NCBI RefSeq assembly: GCF_002858715.1
Contig: NZ_PJZH01000003.1
Coordinates: forward strand, 62,001 to 126,000
From: Chimaeribacter coloradensis
GTDB lineage: Bacteria > Pseudomonadota > Gammaproteobacteria > Enterobacterales > Enterobacteriaceae
Length of the DNA stretch: 64,000 nt
Reading direction: 5' to 3'
The notes beneath the pieces were generated by a model. That model was given only the letters and a program-made list of their open reading frames with translations, ran no database searches and had not been told where the DNA came from. The number at the start of each line of letters is the position of its first letter. Positions within the stretch are counted from its first letter, which is position 1. Both the position numbers and the translations under genes were made by a program. Positions 27,846 through 42,897 of this stretch are shown in pieces.

Positions 27846-27874
27846 TCGACCTTTGTGGGGGACTTCTCTATAAT
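27846..27874 (+). promoter_or_regulatory. Promoter of rplM-rpsI
   Basis: A perfect TATAAT -10 box at 27869-27874 is spaced 17 bases from TCGACC at 27846-27851, which matches four of six consensus -35 positions. It lies 170 bases before rplM, leaving a long leader in which L13 is known to act on its own mRNA in E. coli. I did not resolve the leader fold. Confidence 0.8.
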
Positions 27875-28023
27875 CTTGCGACCCCACGTTACAACAAAGT
27901 TTTTTTCCCGAAACTTTATTAGTGCCGGCATAGGCTATTCGAAGGGGTAGGTTTGCTGGACTTGATGGTCGTGTGAACCTCCAACACTGTTAATTAAGCG
28001 TTTGGGTGTTCGCCAACGTGTAA

Positions 28024-28473
<450 letters not shown>

Positions 28474-28485
28474 TCGGGATTATAG

Positions 28486-28881
<396 letters not shown>

Positions 28882-28914
28882 TTTCCAGCTGCTTATTGCA
28901 GCGGAAACAACGAC

Positions 28915-28944
28915 AAAAACCCGGTGTCTCACCGGGTTTTTTTA
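28915..28944 (+). terminator. Rho-independent terminator of rplM-rpsI
   Basis: AACCCGGTG pairs with CACCGGGTT over a three-base loop and is followed by a run of T residues. It begins 34 bases after rpsI. Confidence 0.92.
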
Positions 28945-29216
28945 TGCCCGCAAACCGGCCACTTCCTCTCTTATTTGCCGGTTGACATACAATTCACGCT
29001 GAAATCGCCGTTGCTCCGCCACAAAACAGGCAAAATCTGGTAAACTAACAACACTTTTGCGCCTGAGCGCCGAGCAGTTTGGTTGGTTCTTTGCCCTGAG
29101 GATCGCCTGTCTCTTCAGGCTGGTCTGCGAGGCTGCTGGCTGGCGATGCATGATTCAGGATAGCAGCCTGATCGTTGGCTATTCGCACTGTTTTCTAGAT
29201 AAACTTGGAGGTTTAC

Positions 29217-29858
29217 ATGGCTGTCGCTGCCAACAAACGTTCGGTAATGACGCTGTTCTCTGGCCCGACCGACATCTTTAGCCATCAAGTACGTATCGTA
29301 CTGGCGGAGAAAGGTGTCAGTGTCGAGATTGAGCAGGTAGATATGGGAAATCTGCCGCAGGATCTGATTGACCTCAACCCTTATCAATCTGTACCTACGC
29401 TGGTTGATCGTGAACTGACGCTGTATGAATCCCGCATCATCATGGAATACCTTGATGAGCGTTTCCCGCATCCGCCGCTGATGCCGGTTTACCCGGTGGC
29501 GCGTGGCGAAAGCCGTCTGATGATGCTGCGCATCGAGAAGAACTGGTATTCGCTGATGGACAAAATCGAACAGAGCAGTGGCCAGGAAGCAGAAGCAGCC
29601 CGTAAACAACTGCGTGAAGAGTTACTGGCAATCGCACCGATTTTCGGCCAGGCCCCCTACTTTATGAGCGAAGAGTTCAGCCTGGTGGATTGCTACCTGG
29701 CGCCGCTGCTGTGGCGCTTGCCGCAACTGGGCATTGAGCTTATCGGCGCCGGCTCCAAAGAGCTGAAAGGGTACATGACCCGCGTCTTTGAGCGTGATGC
29801 CTTCCTGGCTTCACTGACCGAAGCCGAACGCGAAATGCGTTTACATACTCGGGGTTAA
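29217..29858 (+). CDS. sspA: Stringent starvation protein SspA
   Basis: This 213-residue protein has a glutathione-S-transferase fold but acts as an RNA polymerase-associated regulator in stationary phase and acid tolerance. The start at ATG 29217 (MAVAANKRSVMTLFSGPTD) matches E. coli and has TTGGAGG upstream. The highly conserved surface segment PHPPLMPVYPVARGESRL is intact. It is four bases from sspB. The 272-base gap before it should hold its promoter, which I could not place with confidence. Confidence 0.97.
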   Translation: MAVAANKRSVMTLFSGPTDIFSHQVRIVLAEKGVSVEIEQVDMGNLPQDLIDLNPYQSVPTLVDRELTLYESRIIMEYLDERFPHPPLMPVYPVARGESRLMMLRIEKNWYSLMDKIEQSSGQEAEAARKQLREELLAIAPIFGQAPYFMSEEFSLVDCYLAPLLWRLPQLGIELIGAGSKELKGYMTRVFERDAFLASLTEAEREMRLHTRG

Positions 29859-29862
29859 TGAG

Positions 29863-30360
29863 ATGGAGATGTCGCACATGTCTCCGCGTCGTCCTTACCT
29901 GCTGCGTGCATTCTATGACTGGCTGCTCGACAACCAGCTCACGCCGCACCTGGTAGTGGATGTCACGCGCCCAGGTGTTATGGTGCCGATGGAGTTTGCC
30001 CGTGACGGCCAAATCGTGCTGAACATTGCACCGCGCGCGGTAGGGAATCTGGAGCTGGGCACGGACGACGTCCGTTTCAATGCCCGCTTCGGGGGTGTGC
30101 CGCGTCAGGTGAATGTACCGATTGCCGCCGTACTGGCGATCTACGCCCGTGAAAACGGTGCCGGTACCATGTTTGAGCCGGAACCTGCCTACGAAGAAGA
30201 GGGCATGTTCGATGTGTCTGAGGGCGAGAGTGAAACGCCGGAACCGACCATGTCGGTGATTGACGGCGATCGTCCCGACAACAGCAACGATCCGGACTCG
30301 GATGACGAGCCGCCGCAACCGCCGCGCGGCGGTCGCCCGGCCCTGCGGGTAGTGAAGTAA
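29863..30360 (+). CDS. sspB: ClpXP adaptor protein SspB
   Basis: This 165-residue adaptor delivers ssrA-tagged and other substrates to ClpXP. The N-terminal substrate-binding domain (residues about 5-115) is followed by an acidic flexible linker and the conserved C-terminal ClpX-binding tail RGGRPALRVVK. It forms an operon with sspA. Confidence 0.97.
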   Translation: MEMSHMSPRRPYLLRAFYDWLLDNQLTPHLVVDVTRPGVMVPMEFARDGQIVLNIAPRAVGNLELGTDDVRFNARFGGVPRQVNVPIAAVLAIYARENGAGTMFEPEPAYEEEGMFDVSEGESETPEPTMSVIDGDRPDNSNDPDSDDEPPQPPRGGRPALRVVK

Positions 30361-30378
30361 GCCTTTGCACCGCATCAG

Positions 30379-30407
30379 AAAGCCCCGCTCCGGCGGGGCT
30401 TTTTTTA
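30379..30407 (+). terminator. Rho-independent terminator of sspAB
   Basis: AAAGCCCCGC and GCGGGGCTTT form a stem with a four-base loop, followed by a T run. It sits 19 bases after sspB. Confidence 0.92.
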
Positions 30408-30421
30408 TGGCATCACGCCCA

Positions 30422-30447
30422 TAAAAAAAGGGGCCGCGAAGGCCCCT
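30422..30447 (-). terminator. Rho-independent terminator of gltBD
   Basis: On the minus strand AGGGGCC pairs with GGCCCCT around a five-base loop and is followed by seven T residues. It lies 31 bases after the gltD stop, immediately next to the sspB terminator. Confidence 0.9.
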
Positions 30448-30477
30448 GCCGGAGGAATGAGCGGTAAAACGCGCCGC

Positions 30478-36367
<5,890 letters not shown>

Positions 36368-36499
36368 ATCAGGAACCTCCCCAGGCTCTGCGTGACTCTT
36401 ACTGCCGACGGCAAGGGGCGAATCTTCAGGAGGGGCAGGGCGTGGCCTGCATGACCGGCACGCAGATGCGCGGCCTGACGTCCTCCGTCGATGGCCTCT

Positions 36500-36515
36500 T
36501 GTGATGGCGCTCACA
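36500..36515. promoter_or_regulatory. CRP binding site upstream of gltB
   Basis: TGTGATGGCGCTCACA is an exact match to the consensus half-sites TGTGA-N6-TCACA, and the palindrome extends two bases on each side. It is about 133 bases before the gltB start. CRP is a known regulator of gltBDF in E. coli. Confidence 0.75.
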
Positions 36516-36785
36516 AGTGGGTTATGACTTGTTTAATGAGGGAGTCTTCAATAACTGCATAAGTATGACGAGTTGTTGCTTCGTCGAGAATGCTTCCAGC
36601 GGACGTCCAACTTATCGAGAAAGAACATGCAGGTCAAATATCTCTTCAGAGTGGGCTTTTCGATGATTTTTTTGATTTAAGCCGATGATTTGTAAAAGAA
36701 ATAGGGGTGTTTTTATCGGTCAGAAAGTCGCCGTTGGAGAGGGTTGGATGTGAGCTGTATCACTATAGTGCAAGGCCCAAATCTC

Positions 36786-36802
36786 TGCACCATGCTAGTG
36801 CG
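36786..36802. promoter_or_regulatory. NtrC-like site in the gltB/yhcC region
   Basis: TGCACCATGCTAGTGCG has the TGCAC-N7-GTGC pattern of NtrC sites such as those before glnA. It is about 420 bases from gltB and 258 bases from yhcC. No convincing -24/-12 promoter was found nearby, so its role is open. Confidence 0.35.
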
Positions 36803-36813
36803 GGTGGTAATGC

Positions 36814-36828
36814 CAGAATTATATTCTG
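36814..36828. promoter_or_regulatory. Lrp-like site in the gltB/yhcC region
   Basis: CAGAATTATATTCTG matches the selected Lrp consensus YAGHAWATTWTDCTR at 13 of 15 positions and is part of a 17-bp palindrome (CCAGAAT-TAT-ATTCTGG). Lrp activates gltBDF in E. coli from far-upstream sites. Here it is about 447 bases before the gltB start. Confidence 0.5.
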
Positions 36829-37059
36829 GTAAACCCCCGTTGTATGTGGTTTGCCACTGTTTTTTGCCCCTTCATTTTCTCTCATGATCCCCTGTCAGAA
36901 GATAAGAAGAATTCATCTCATTAAACGTGAATTAATTATCATTTATAGTGAATTTTTATTCTTGATAATGATGAAGGGCGGGGGAGTTGACCGGCATCAG
37001 CATAGGAAAAGTGATTTCCTGCTAGCGTGTTGGCTTTTTTCTGAGGCCAAAATACCATC

Positions 37060-38004
37060 ATGCAACTGCCTGAATTAGTCAATATGTTCGGCCCCTACCT
37101 GCAGCGCCGGTTTGGTGAAAAAGTCCATAAACTGACGCTGCACGGCGGCTTCAGCTGCCCCAACCGTGACGGCACGCTGGGCCGCGGCGGCTGCACCTTC
37201 TGCAACGTCTCCTCCTTTGCCGATGAAGCGGCACAACAGCTCAGCATTGCGGATCAGCTGGCGGTGCAGGCGGCCAGGGTCAACCGCGCGCGCCGCTACC
37301 TCGCCTATTTCCAGGCCTACACCAGCACCTATGCAGAAACCCAGCAGCTGCGGCAGATGTACCAGCAGGCCTTGCAACAGGCGGAGATGGTGGGGCTGTG
37401 CGTCGGCACCCGGCCGGACTGCGTGCCGGATGCGGTGCTCGACCTGCTGGCCGGGTATCAGCAGCAGGGCTATGAGGTGTGGCTGGAGCTGGGGCTGCAA
37501 ACCGCCCATGACGCCACCCTGCGGCGGATTAACCGCGGCCACGATTTCGCCTGCTACCGGCAGACGGCACAGCGCGCCCGGGCGCGCGGCATCCTGGTCT
37601 GTGCGCATCTGATTGTCGGCCTGCCGGGCGAAACCGGGGCGATGGCGCACCAGACGCTTAACCGGGTGCTCGACACCGGCCTCGACGGGATAAAACTCCA
37701 CCCGCTGCATATCGTCACCGGCAGCACGCTGGCGCGCGCCTGGCAGGCCGGGCGGCTGGCGGCGCTGCCGCTGGAGGCGTACGTGCAGGTGGCCGGTGAG
37801 CTGGTGCGCCACACCCCGCCGGAGGTGGTGTTCCATCGCCTCTCGGCCAGCGCGCGCCGCCCGACGCTGCTCGCCCCCCTGTGGTGTGAAAACCGCTGGA
37901 CGGCCCAGGTGGAAATCCACCGCTATCTGCAACAGCATGGCGGGCAGGGCGCGGCGCTGCCGGGTAACCGCACCTTCCGGCCGCCGGCCGCTAAATTTGC
38001 GTAA
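37060..38004 (+). CDS. yhcC: Radical SAM protein YhcC
   Basis: This 314-residue protein belongs to the TIGR01212/YhcC radical SAM family. The cluster motif is present as CPNRDGTLGRGGCTFC, an expanded CX-type motif typical of this group, followed by EVWLELGLQTAHDATLRRINRGHD and ARRPTLLAPLWCENRW. Its substrate is unknown to me. It is followed by arcB, a conserved pairing in enterics. The ribosome-binding site (TGAGG) is somewhat distant, about 13 bases from the ATG. Confidence 0.93.
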   Translation: MQLPELVNMFGPYLQRRFGEKVHKLTLHGGFSCPNRDGTLGRGGCTFCNVSSFADEAAQQLSIADQLAVQAARVNRARRYLAYFQAYTSTYAETQQLRQMYQQALQQAEMVGLCVGTRPDCVPDAVLDLLAGYQQQGYEVWLELGLQTAHDATLRRINRGHDFACYRQTAQRARARGILVCAHLIVGLPGETGAMAHQTLNRVLDTGLDGIKLHPLHIVTGSTLARAWQAGRLAALPLEAYVQVAGELVRHTPPEVVFHRLSASARRPTLLAPLWCENRWTAQVEIHRYLQQHGGQGAALPGNRTFRPPAAKFA

Positions 38005-38108
38005 TATCTCGCAGCCTGAATAATCTCTTGGTGCCTCATGCGGTTGGTGCCCGCCCCACCGGCCAAAGTACGGTATGATTCAGCGCAGGATGTCTGACAG
38101 GAGCGGGT

Positions 38109-40448
38109 ATGAAGCAAATCAGGGCGCTGGCCCAATATTACGTGGATCTGATGGTGAAACTGGGGTTGATCCGGTTCTCACTGTTGCTGGCCTCAGCGTT
38201 GGTGGTGCTGGCGATGATTGTCCAGATGGCCGTGACCATGCTGTTGCGCGGCCAGGTGGAAAGCATCGATGTGGTGCGCTCCATCTTCTTCGGCCTGCTG
38301 ATCACGCCGTGGGCGGTCTATTTTCTGTCGGTGGTGGTCGAGCAGCTGGAAGAGTCGCGCCAGCGCCTCTCCCGGCTGGTGGACAAGCTTGAAGAGATGC
38401 GCCACCGTGACCTGGAGCTGAACCATCAGCTTCAGGAGAACATCACCCAGCTCAATCAGGAGATCACCGACCGCATCAAAGCGGAAGAGGCGCGCCTCGC
38501 GGTGGTGGACAAGCTGAAGCTGGAGATGGCGCACCGTGAACAGGCGCAGATTGAGCTGAGCCAGCAATCGGCGCTGCTGCGCTCCTTCCTCGACGCCTCG
38601 CCCGATCTGGTCTATTACCGTAATGAAGACAAAGAGTTTTCCGGCTGCAACCGGGCAATGGAGCTGCTGACCGGCCGCAGCGAGAAGCAGCTGATCGGCC
38701 TTACCCCGTATGACGTCTACACGCCGGATATCGCCGCAAAAGTGGTGGAGACCGATGAGAAAGTGTTCCGCCATAACGTCTCTCTGACCTATGAGCAGTG
38801 GCTGGTCTACCCGGACGGGCGCAAAGCCTGCTTTGAGCTGCGCAAGGTGCCGTTCTATGACCGCATCGGCAAGCGCCACGGGCTGATGGGCTTCGGCCGC
38901 GATATTACCGAGCGTAAGCGCTACCAGGACGCGCTGGAGAACGCCAGCCGGGAAAAGACTACTTTTATCTCCACCATCAGCCACGAGCTGCGTACGCCGC
39001 TTAACGGCATTGTTGGCCTTAGCCGGATCCTGCTCGATACTGAACTCAATGAAGAGCAGCACAACTACCTGAAGACGATCCATGTCAGTGCCATTACCCT
39101 CGGCAATATTTTCAATGACATCATCGAGATGGATAAAATCGAACGCCGTAAAGTCCAGCTGGATAACCAGCCGGTCGATTTCACCGGCTTTTTGGCCGAC
39201 CTGGAGAACCTGACCGGCCTGCTGGTGCAGCCGAAAGGGCTGAAATTTGTGATGGAGCCGCACCCGCCGCTGCCGGAGAAGATCCTCACTGACGGCACCC
39301 GTCTGCGCCAGATTTTGTGGAACCTGATCGGCAATGCGGTGAAATTTACCCAGCAGGGGCAGATTGTGGTGCGCGTCTGGCATGAGCCGCATAACCGCCT
39401 GCGCTTCGAGGTGGAAGACTCCGGCATGGGCATCCCGCAGGATGAGCAGGACAAGATCTTCGCCATGTACTATCAGGTGAAAGACCAGCACGGCGGCAAG
39501 CCCGCCACCGGCACCGGCATCGGGCTGGCGGTCTCACGGCGGCTGGCGCAGAGCATGGGCGGGGACATCACCGTACACAGCCAGCCGGGGCAGGGCTCCT
39601 GTTTCACCCTGACCATTACCGCGCCGTCGCTGGAGGAGAAACCCGCCACCCGTGAAGAGCCGGAACCACTGCCGCTGCCGGCGCTGCATGTGCTGCTGGT
39701 TGAGGATATTGAGCTGAATGTGGTGGTCGCGCGTTCGGTGCTGGAGAAGCTCGGCAACAGCGTTGAGGTGGCGATGAACGGCCACGATGCCCTCGCCATG
39801 TTCAACCCGGATGAGTTTGACCTGGTGCTGCTGGACATCCAGCTGCCGGACATGACCGGGCTGGATATTGCCCGCACCCTGCGCGAACAGTATGTCGATC
39901 AGGTGCTGCCGCCGCTGGTGGCCCTGACGGCCAACGTGCTGAAAGACAAAAGCGAATACCTTGAGGCAGGCATGGATGACGTGCTGAGCAAACCGCTCTC
40001 CGTCCCGGCGCTGACTGCCATGATTAAACACTTCTGGGATCATCCCCCACGCCATTCCGGCAAAAAAACGGAGCCAAAAAGTATGCAAACCAACGAATCA
40101 CTCCTCGATGTTGCGATGCTGGAGCAGTACATGGATTTGGTCGGGCCGCAGCTTATCCACCAGAGCCTGGAGATGTTCGAGCAGATGATGCCGGGTTACC
40201 TGGCGGTGCTGGATTCCAACATGACCGCGCGCGATGAGAAAGGCATTGCGGAAGAGGCGCATAAGATCAAGGGCGCGGCGGGCTCCGTCGGGCTGAAGCA
40301 TCTCCAGCAACTGGCGCAGCAGATCCAGACGCCGTCACTGCCGGCCTGGTGGGACAATGTGCAGGATTGGGTTGATGAGCTGAAACAAGAGTGGCCGCAC
40401 GATGTGCAGGTGCTGCGTGAGTGGGTGGCGAAGGCGGAGCAGGAGTAA
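38109..40448 (+). CDS. arcB: Aerobic respiration sensor kinase ArcB
   Basis: This 779-residue tripartite hybrid kinase senses quinone redox state and phosphorylates ArcA. It has two membrane helices (about 23-45 and 58-77), a leucine-rich coiled coil (about 80-125), a PAS domain with the redox cysteines C180 and C241 at the same positions as in E. coli, the kinase histidine H292 in SHELRTPLNG, a receiver domain with the aspartate in VLLDIQLPD, and an HPt domain with H718 in AHKIKGAAGS. An AGGAGCG ribosome-binding site precedes the ATG. Confidence 0.98.
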   Translation: MKQIRALAQYYVDLMVKLGLIRFSLLLASALVVLAMIVQMAVTMLLRGQVESIDVVRSIFFGLLITPWAVYFLSVVVEQLEESRQRLSRLVDKLEEMRHRDLELNHQLQENITQLNQEITDRIKAEEARLAVVDKLKLEMAHREQAQIELSQQSALLRSFLDASPDLVYYRNEDKEFSGCNRAMELLTGRSEKQLIGLTPYDVYTPDIAAKVVETDEKVFRHNVSLTYEQWLVYPDGRKACFELRKVPFYDRIGKRHGLMGFGRDITERKRYQDALENASREKTTFISTISHELRTPLNGIVGLSRILLDTELNEEQHNYLKTIHVSAITLGNIFNDIIEMDKIERRKVQLDNQPVDFTGFLADLENLTGLLVQPKGLKFVMEPHPPLPEKILTDGTRLRQILWNLIGNAVKFTQQGQIVVRVWHEPHNRLRFEVEDSGMGIPQDEQDKIFAMYYQVKDQHGGKPATGTGIGLAVSRRLAQSMGGDITVHSQPGQGSCFTLTITAPSLEEKPATREEPEPLPLPALHVLLVEDIELNVVVARSVLEKLGNSVEVAMNGHDALAMFNPDEFDLVLLDIQLPDMTGLDIARTLREQYVDQVLPPLVALTANVLKDKSEYLEAGMDDVLSKPLSVPALTAMIKHFWDHPPRHSGKKTEPKSMQTNESLLDVAMLEQYMDLVGPQLIHQSLEMFEQMMPGYLAVLDSNMTARDEKGIAEEAHKIKGAAGSVGLKHLQQLAQQIQTPSLPAWWDNVQDWVDELKQEWPHDVQVLREWVAKAEQE

Positions 40449-40481
40449 GCGCCGACGCATCAGAAAATCAGGGGGTCATAG

Positions 40482-40594
40482 AAAAAAATGACCCCAGCCT
40501 AAGCCGGGGTGCGCGAATACTGCGCCAACACCAGGGAAATCGGTAACCCACGAACATTCTTATCAGGGTTTTCGGCATCGCAGGGTTTGGTAAC
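40482..40594 (-). ncRNA. arcZ: Small regulatory RNA ArcZ
   Basis: The minus strand of the arcB-elbB gap contains the conserved 3' half of ArcZ: GATTTCCCTGGTGTTGGCGC, then AGTATTCGCGCACCCCGG, then a terminator stem CCCCGGC-TTAG-GCTGGGG and TCATTTTTTT. ArcZ is an Hfq-dependent sRNA that activates rpoS and represses flhDC among others, and ArcA represses it in E. coli. The processed form probably begins near 40541. The 5' half is not conserved enough to place the first base; 40594 is estimated from the 121-base E. coli length and may be off by 10-20 bases. Confidence 0.88.
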
Positions 40595-40738
40595 TTTTCA
40601 CAATAAAATTTTACTGTTTTTCAACAATAGCAAATGTCGCCGCGTTTGTTCAAGGAAACATTAAAATCTGTGATGTAGATTAGTCTTTATTCGTACAAAA
40701 CTTCAAGCAGTTGTTTTAAGAAATTTCGGAGGCTAGGA

Positions 40739-41386
40739 ATGAAAAGGATTGGGGTCATCCTCTGCGGGCAAAATTTTTCGGATAAAAATGAGATCCAGGA
40801 AGCAAAATTAGTGCTGAACGCCCTGGAAAAGTGGGGCGCGGCGGCCGTTTTTCTCACTTTTTTACAGGCGCAAAATGATGATAATGAAGGTTTTTATAAG
40901 GGTGTAGCAGAAGATGAGAAAAGGGGGTTAACCCCCCTGACTGGACTGACCTCTTACCCCTTGTCTGATATCTCAGAAATAGAAAAATTTATGCCGGAAG
41001 CGCTTATCATTTTGTCTGCAAAGAGTGTACCGGTTTACTTTAAAACGAAAGAAAATAGCGACGAAATGCCTCCTGAAAGCGCCGGTTATATGGACTTACT
41101 GAAGAAAATACATAAGGAAAATATAACTATTGGCTTGGTAGAGAAAAGTGCGATTTTGGCCCCCTTACTGGTGGGCGGCCCGGTCAGGGTCACGCTGGGG
41201 AACGATCCCGATAGTGCTGAACTGATTGAGGAACTGGGCGGGGAGGCAGTGATTTGTCCTGCTGACGATATTGTGATTGATGATGAGCAGCACATCATGA
41301 CGACCCCGGGATTTCTGGCCGGCGGTACTGTCGAAGAAATTTCACAAGGAATTGATAAGCTCGTAACACGTATTTTAGGTGAGTGA
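40739..41386 (+). CDS. Diverged ElbB-like protein lacking the active-site motifs
   Basis: This 215-residue protein is at the usual elbB locus between arcB and mtgA. Its ends match ElbB, a DJ-1/PfpI-like protein with glyoxalase activity in E. coli: the start [10 protein letters not shown] and the last 70 residues with [22 protein letters not shown], split around [16 protein letters not shown]. The middle does not. The PGGFG motif is replaced by LSAKS, and the nucleophile elbow that reads GFMCIAPAM in E. coli reads GLVEKSAIL, so the cysteine is gone. The gene is visibly richer in AT than its neighbours but the frame is intact. It overlaps the mtgA ribosome-binding region. Confidence 0.8.
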   Translation: MKRIGVILCGQNFSDKNEIQEAKLVLNALEKWGAAAVFLTFLQAQNDDNEGFYKGVAEDEKRGLTPLTGLTSYPLSDISEIEKFMPEALIILSAKSVPVYFKTKENSDEMPPESAGYMDLLKKIHKENITIGLVEKSAILAPLLVGGPVRVTLGNDPDSAELIEELGGEAVICPADDIVIDDEQHIMTTPGFLAGGTVEEISQGIDKLVTRILGE

Positions 41387-41388
41387 CT

Positions 41389-42117
41389 ATGTGGCGTAAG
41401 CGTCCTCAAGGCGGCCGGACAAGCTGGCTGAGCGCAATCAAATGGCTGGTGTCCGGCGTGGTGGCGTTATGGGCAGGGTTAATCCTGCTTTTTTCATTTT
41501 TGCCGGTGCCCTTTTCTGCCGTGATGCTGGAGCGCCAGCTCAGTGCCTGGTTCTCCGGGGACGTCAGTTATGTGGCCCATTCCGACTGGGTGCCGAGGGA
41601 AGCGATCTCGCCGGCCATGGCTCTGGCGGTAATGGCCGCCGAGGATCAGCGCTTCCCGGAGCACCGCGGCTTTGATGTAGAGGCCATTCAGTCGGCGCTG
41701 TCGCATAACCAGCGCCGGGGCAGTTCGCTGCGCGGGGCGTCGACGCTGTCACAGCAGACGGCGAAAAACCTGCTGTTGTGGGATGGGCGCAGCTGGGTAC
41801 GCAAAGGGCTGGAAGCGGGGCTGACCGCCGGGATCGAACTGGTCTGGACGAAGCGCCGCATCCTGACGGTTTACCTTAACATTATTGAGCTGGGTGACGG
41901 GGTATTTGGCGTGGAGCAGGCGGCCCGCACCTATTTCCATAAGCCCGCCAGCCGCCTGACCGCCTCTGAAGCGGCGCTGCTGGCCGCCGTGCTGCCTAAC
42001 CCGCATATCTATAAAGTCAACGCGCCCTCGGCCTACGTGCTCCGCCGCCAGCAGTGGATTCTGCAGCAGATGCGGCAACTGGGCGGGGAGGGGTTCCTGC
42101 GGGCGCACCAGCTGTAG
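41389..42117 (+). CDS. mtgA: Monofunctional peptidoglycan glycosyltransferase MtgA
   Basis: This 242-residue enzyme polymerises lipid II into glycan strands at the inner membrane. It has one N-terminal helix (about 17-40) and the GT51 motifs: the catalytic glutamate in [24 protein letters not shown] and [14 protein letters not shown] chose ATG 41389 with AGGTGAG upstream, which gives the E. coli length; a GTG at 41383 is also in frame. It is coupled to the elbB-like gene and followed by a tandem repeat. Confidence 0.96.
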   Translation: MWRKRPQGGRTSWLSAIKWLVSGVVALWAGLILLFSFLPVPFSAVMLERQLSAWFSGDVSYVAHSDWVPREAISPAMALAVMAAEDQRFPEHRGFDVEAIQSALSHNQRRGSSLRGASTLSQQTAKNLLLWDGRSWVRKGLEAGLTAGIELVWTKRRILTVYLNIIELGDGVFGVEQAARTYFHKPASRLTASEAALLAAVLPNPHIYKVNAPSAYVLRRQQWILQQMRQLGGEGFLRAHQL

Positions 42118-42230
42118 GGAAACATCCCTGGTGCAGAAAACACCTGTGGCAGAAAACATCGGTGGTAATAAACACCTGTGTAAGCAGCGCCTGTAACAGG
42201 AAACACCCGTGGCAGGAAACATCTGTTGCA
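42118..42230. repeat. Degenerate 16-bp tandem repeat, about seven copies, after mtgA
   Basis: Starting at the base after the mtgA stop, units close to GGAAACACCTGTGGCA follow head to tail: 42118-42135 (two bases longer), 42136-42151, 42152-42167, 42168-42183, 42184-42198 (most diverged), 42199-42214 and 42215-42230, with a fragment to about 42242. The two best-conserved units differ at only two or three positions. There are no spacers, so it is not a CRISPR array. The small open frames that cross it look like by-products. Confidence 0.85.
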
Positions 42231-42252
42231 GGGAAATGTGCAGGACAGCGTG

Positions 42253-42282
42253 CAAAAAAACGGGTGCCATAAAGGCACCCGT
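42253..42282 (-). terminator. Rho-independent terminator of dolP
   Basis: On the minus strand ACGGGTGCC and GGCACCCGT form a nine-base-pair stem with a five-base loop, followed by a T run. It begins 31 bases after the dolP stop and may also halt mtgA transcripts arriving from the other side. Confidence 0.9.
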
Positions 42283-42312
42283 CCGGTATCACGTCTGGTC
42301 AGGATCGTGCGG

Positions 42313-42888
42313 TTATTTCAGATCGGTAAAGGCAGTGGTGACATGCTTCACCCCGCTGACCTGGCTGGCAATCTGCGCGGCGGACTGGCCCTCCTGCGGC
42401 GTCACCAGCCCCAGCAGGAACACTTCACCATTCTCAGTCGTCACTTTCACATTCGAGGATTTCACCGAATCACTGGTCAGCAGCTGCGAGCGCACTTTGG
42501 TGGTGATCCAGGTGTCTGACGAGGCAGTGCCCAGGCTCACCGGGGTGCCCTGGCGGATCTCGTTGTAGACTTCGCGCGCGCCGTCCACGCCCATGGCGAT
42601 CTGTTTGGCGCGGGTGGCGAGGTCAGTGGACGGTGCCTGGCCGGTCAGCAGCACTTTGCCCTGATAGGCCGTCACCACCACGCGGGCCTCTTTCTTCAGC
42701 TGCTGATCTTTACTCAGCGCATTGCCGACGCGCGCTTCCAGTGTTTCATCATCAACCTGCGTCCCTACGGTGCGCGGGTCGGTCGCGGTTTTGGTGGCCA
42801 CGGCTGCACTGCCGACCACCACCGCCCCGACGCAGCCCTGCAACAGCAGGGCGCTGCACAATACAGCGAGTGTTACTCGAACCTTCAT
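42313..42888 (-). CDS. dolP: Outer-membrane lipoprotein DolP (YraP)
   Basis: This 191-residue lipoprotein has the lipobox LLLQGC (Cys19) and two BON domains (about 47-114 and 125-190). In E. coli DolP supports outer-membrane integrity and BAM function, binds anionic phospholipid and localises to the division site. It lies nine bases after diaA. It is sigma-E regulated in E. coli; I did not verify a sigma-E promoter here. Confidence 0.96.
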   Translation of the reverse strand: MKVRVTLAVLCSALLLQGCVGAVVVGSAAVATKTATDPRTVGTQVDDETLEARVGNALSKDQQLKKEARVVVTAYQGKVLLTGQAPSTDLATRAKQIAMGVDGAREVYNEIRQGTPVSLGTASSDTWITTKVRSQLLTSDSVKSSNVKVTTENGEVFLLGLVTPQEGQSAAQIASQVSGVKHVTTAFTDLK

Positions 42889-42897
42889 GGGTGCTCC

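Larger units (their letters stand above)
36368..37059. promoter_or_regulatory. gltB/yhcC divergent intergenic region, 692 bp
   Basis: No gene is supported here; the small frame at 36851-37078 has no family likeness. The region is much richer in AT than its neighbours from about 36640 on. It contains a consensus CRP site, an Lrp-like site and an NtrC-like site, listed separately. In E. coli the gltBDF promoter is controlled by Lrp, IHF, CRP and ArgR from an extended upstream region, and the layout here fits that. I could not fix the gltB -35/-10 boxes. Confidence 0.7.

Noticed and set aside
36368-36514. Upstream extension of gltB giving 49 more residues
   Set aside because: The extension does not resemble the E. 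coli leader, runs over a CRP site, and a strong ribosome-binding site fits the start at 36367.
36740-36830. Sigma-54 promoter next to the NtrC-like site
   Set aside because: No GG-N10-GC pair with the right flanks was found on either strand.
36851-37078. 75-codon frame upstream of yhcC
   Set aside because: It is AT-rich, lacks a ribosome-binding site and family likeness, and lies in the gltB/yhcC control region.
42118-42242. CRISPR array after mtgA
   Set aside because: The repeat has a 16-bp period with no unique spacers and no cas genes are near.
42209-42568. Small open frame across the tandem repeat and dolP terminator
   Set aside because: It crosses the dolP terminator and runs antisense to dolP; its sequence is cysteine-rich by chance of the repeat.
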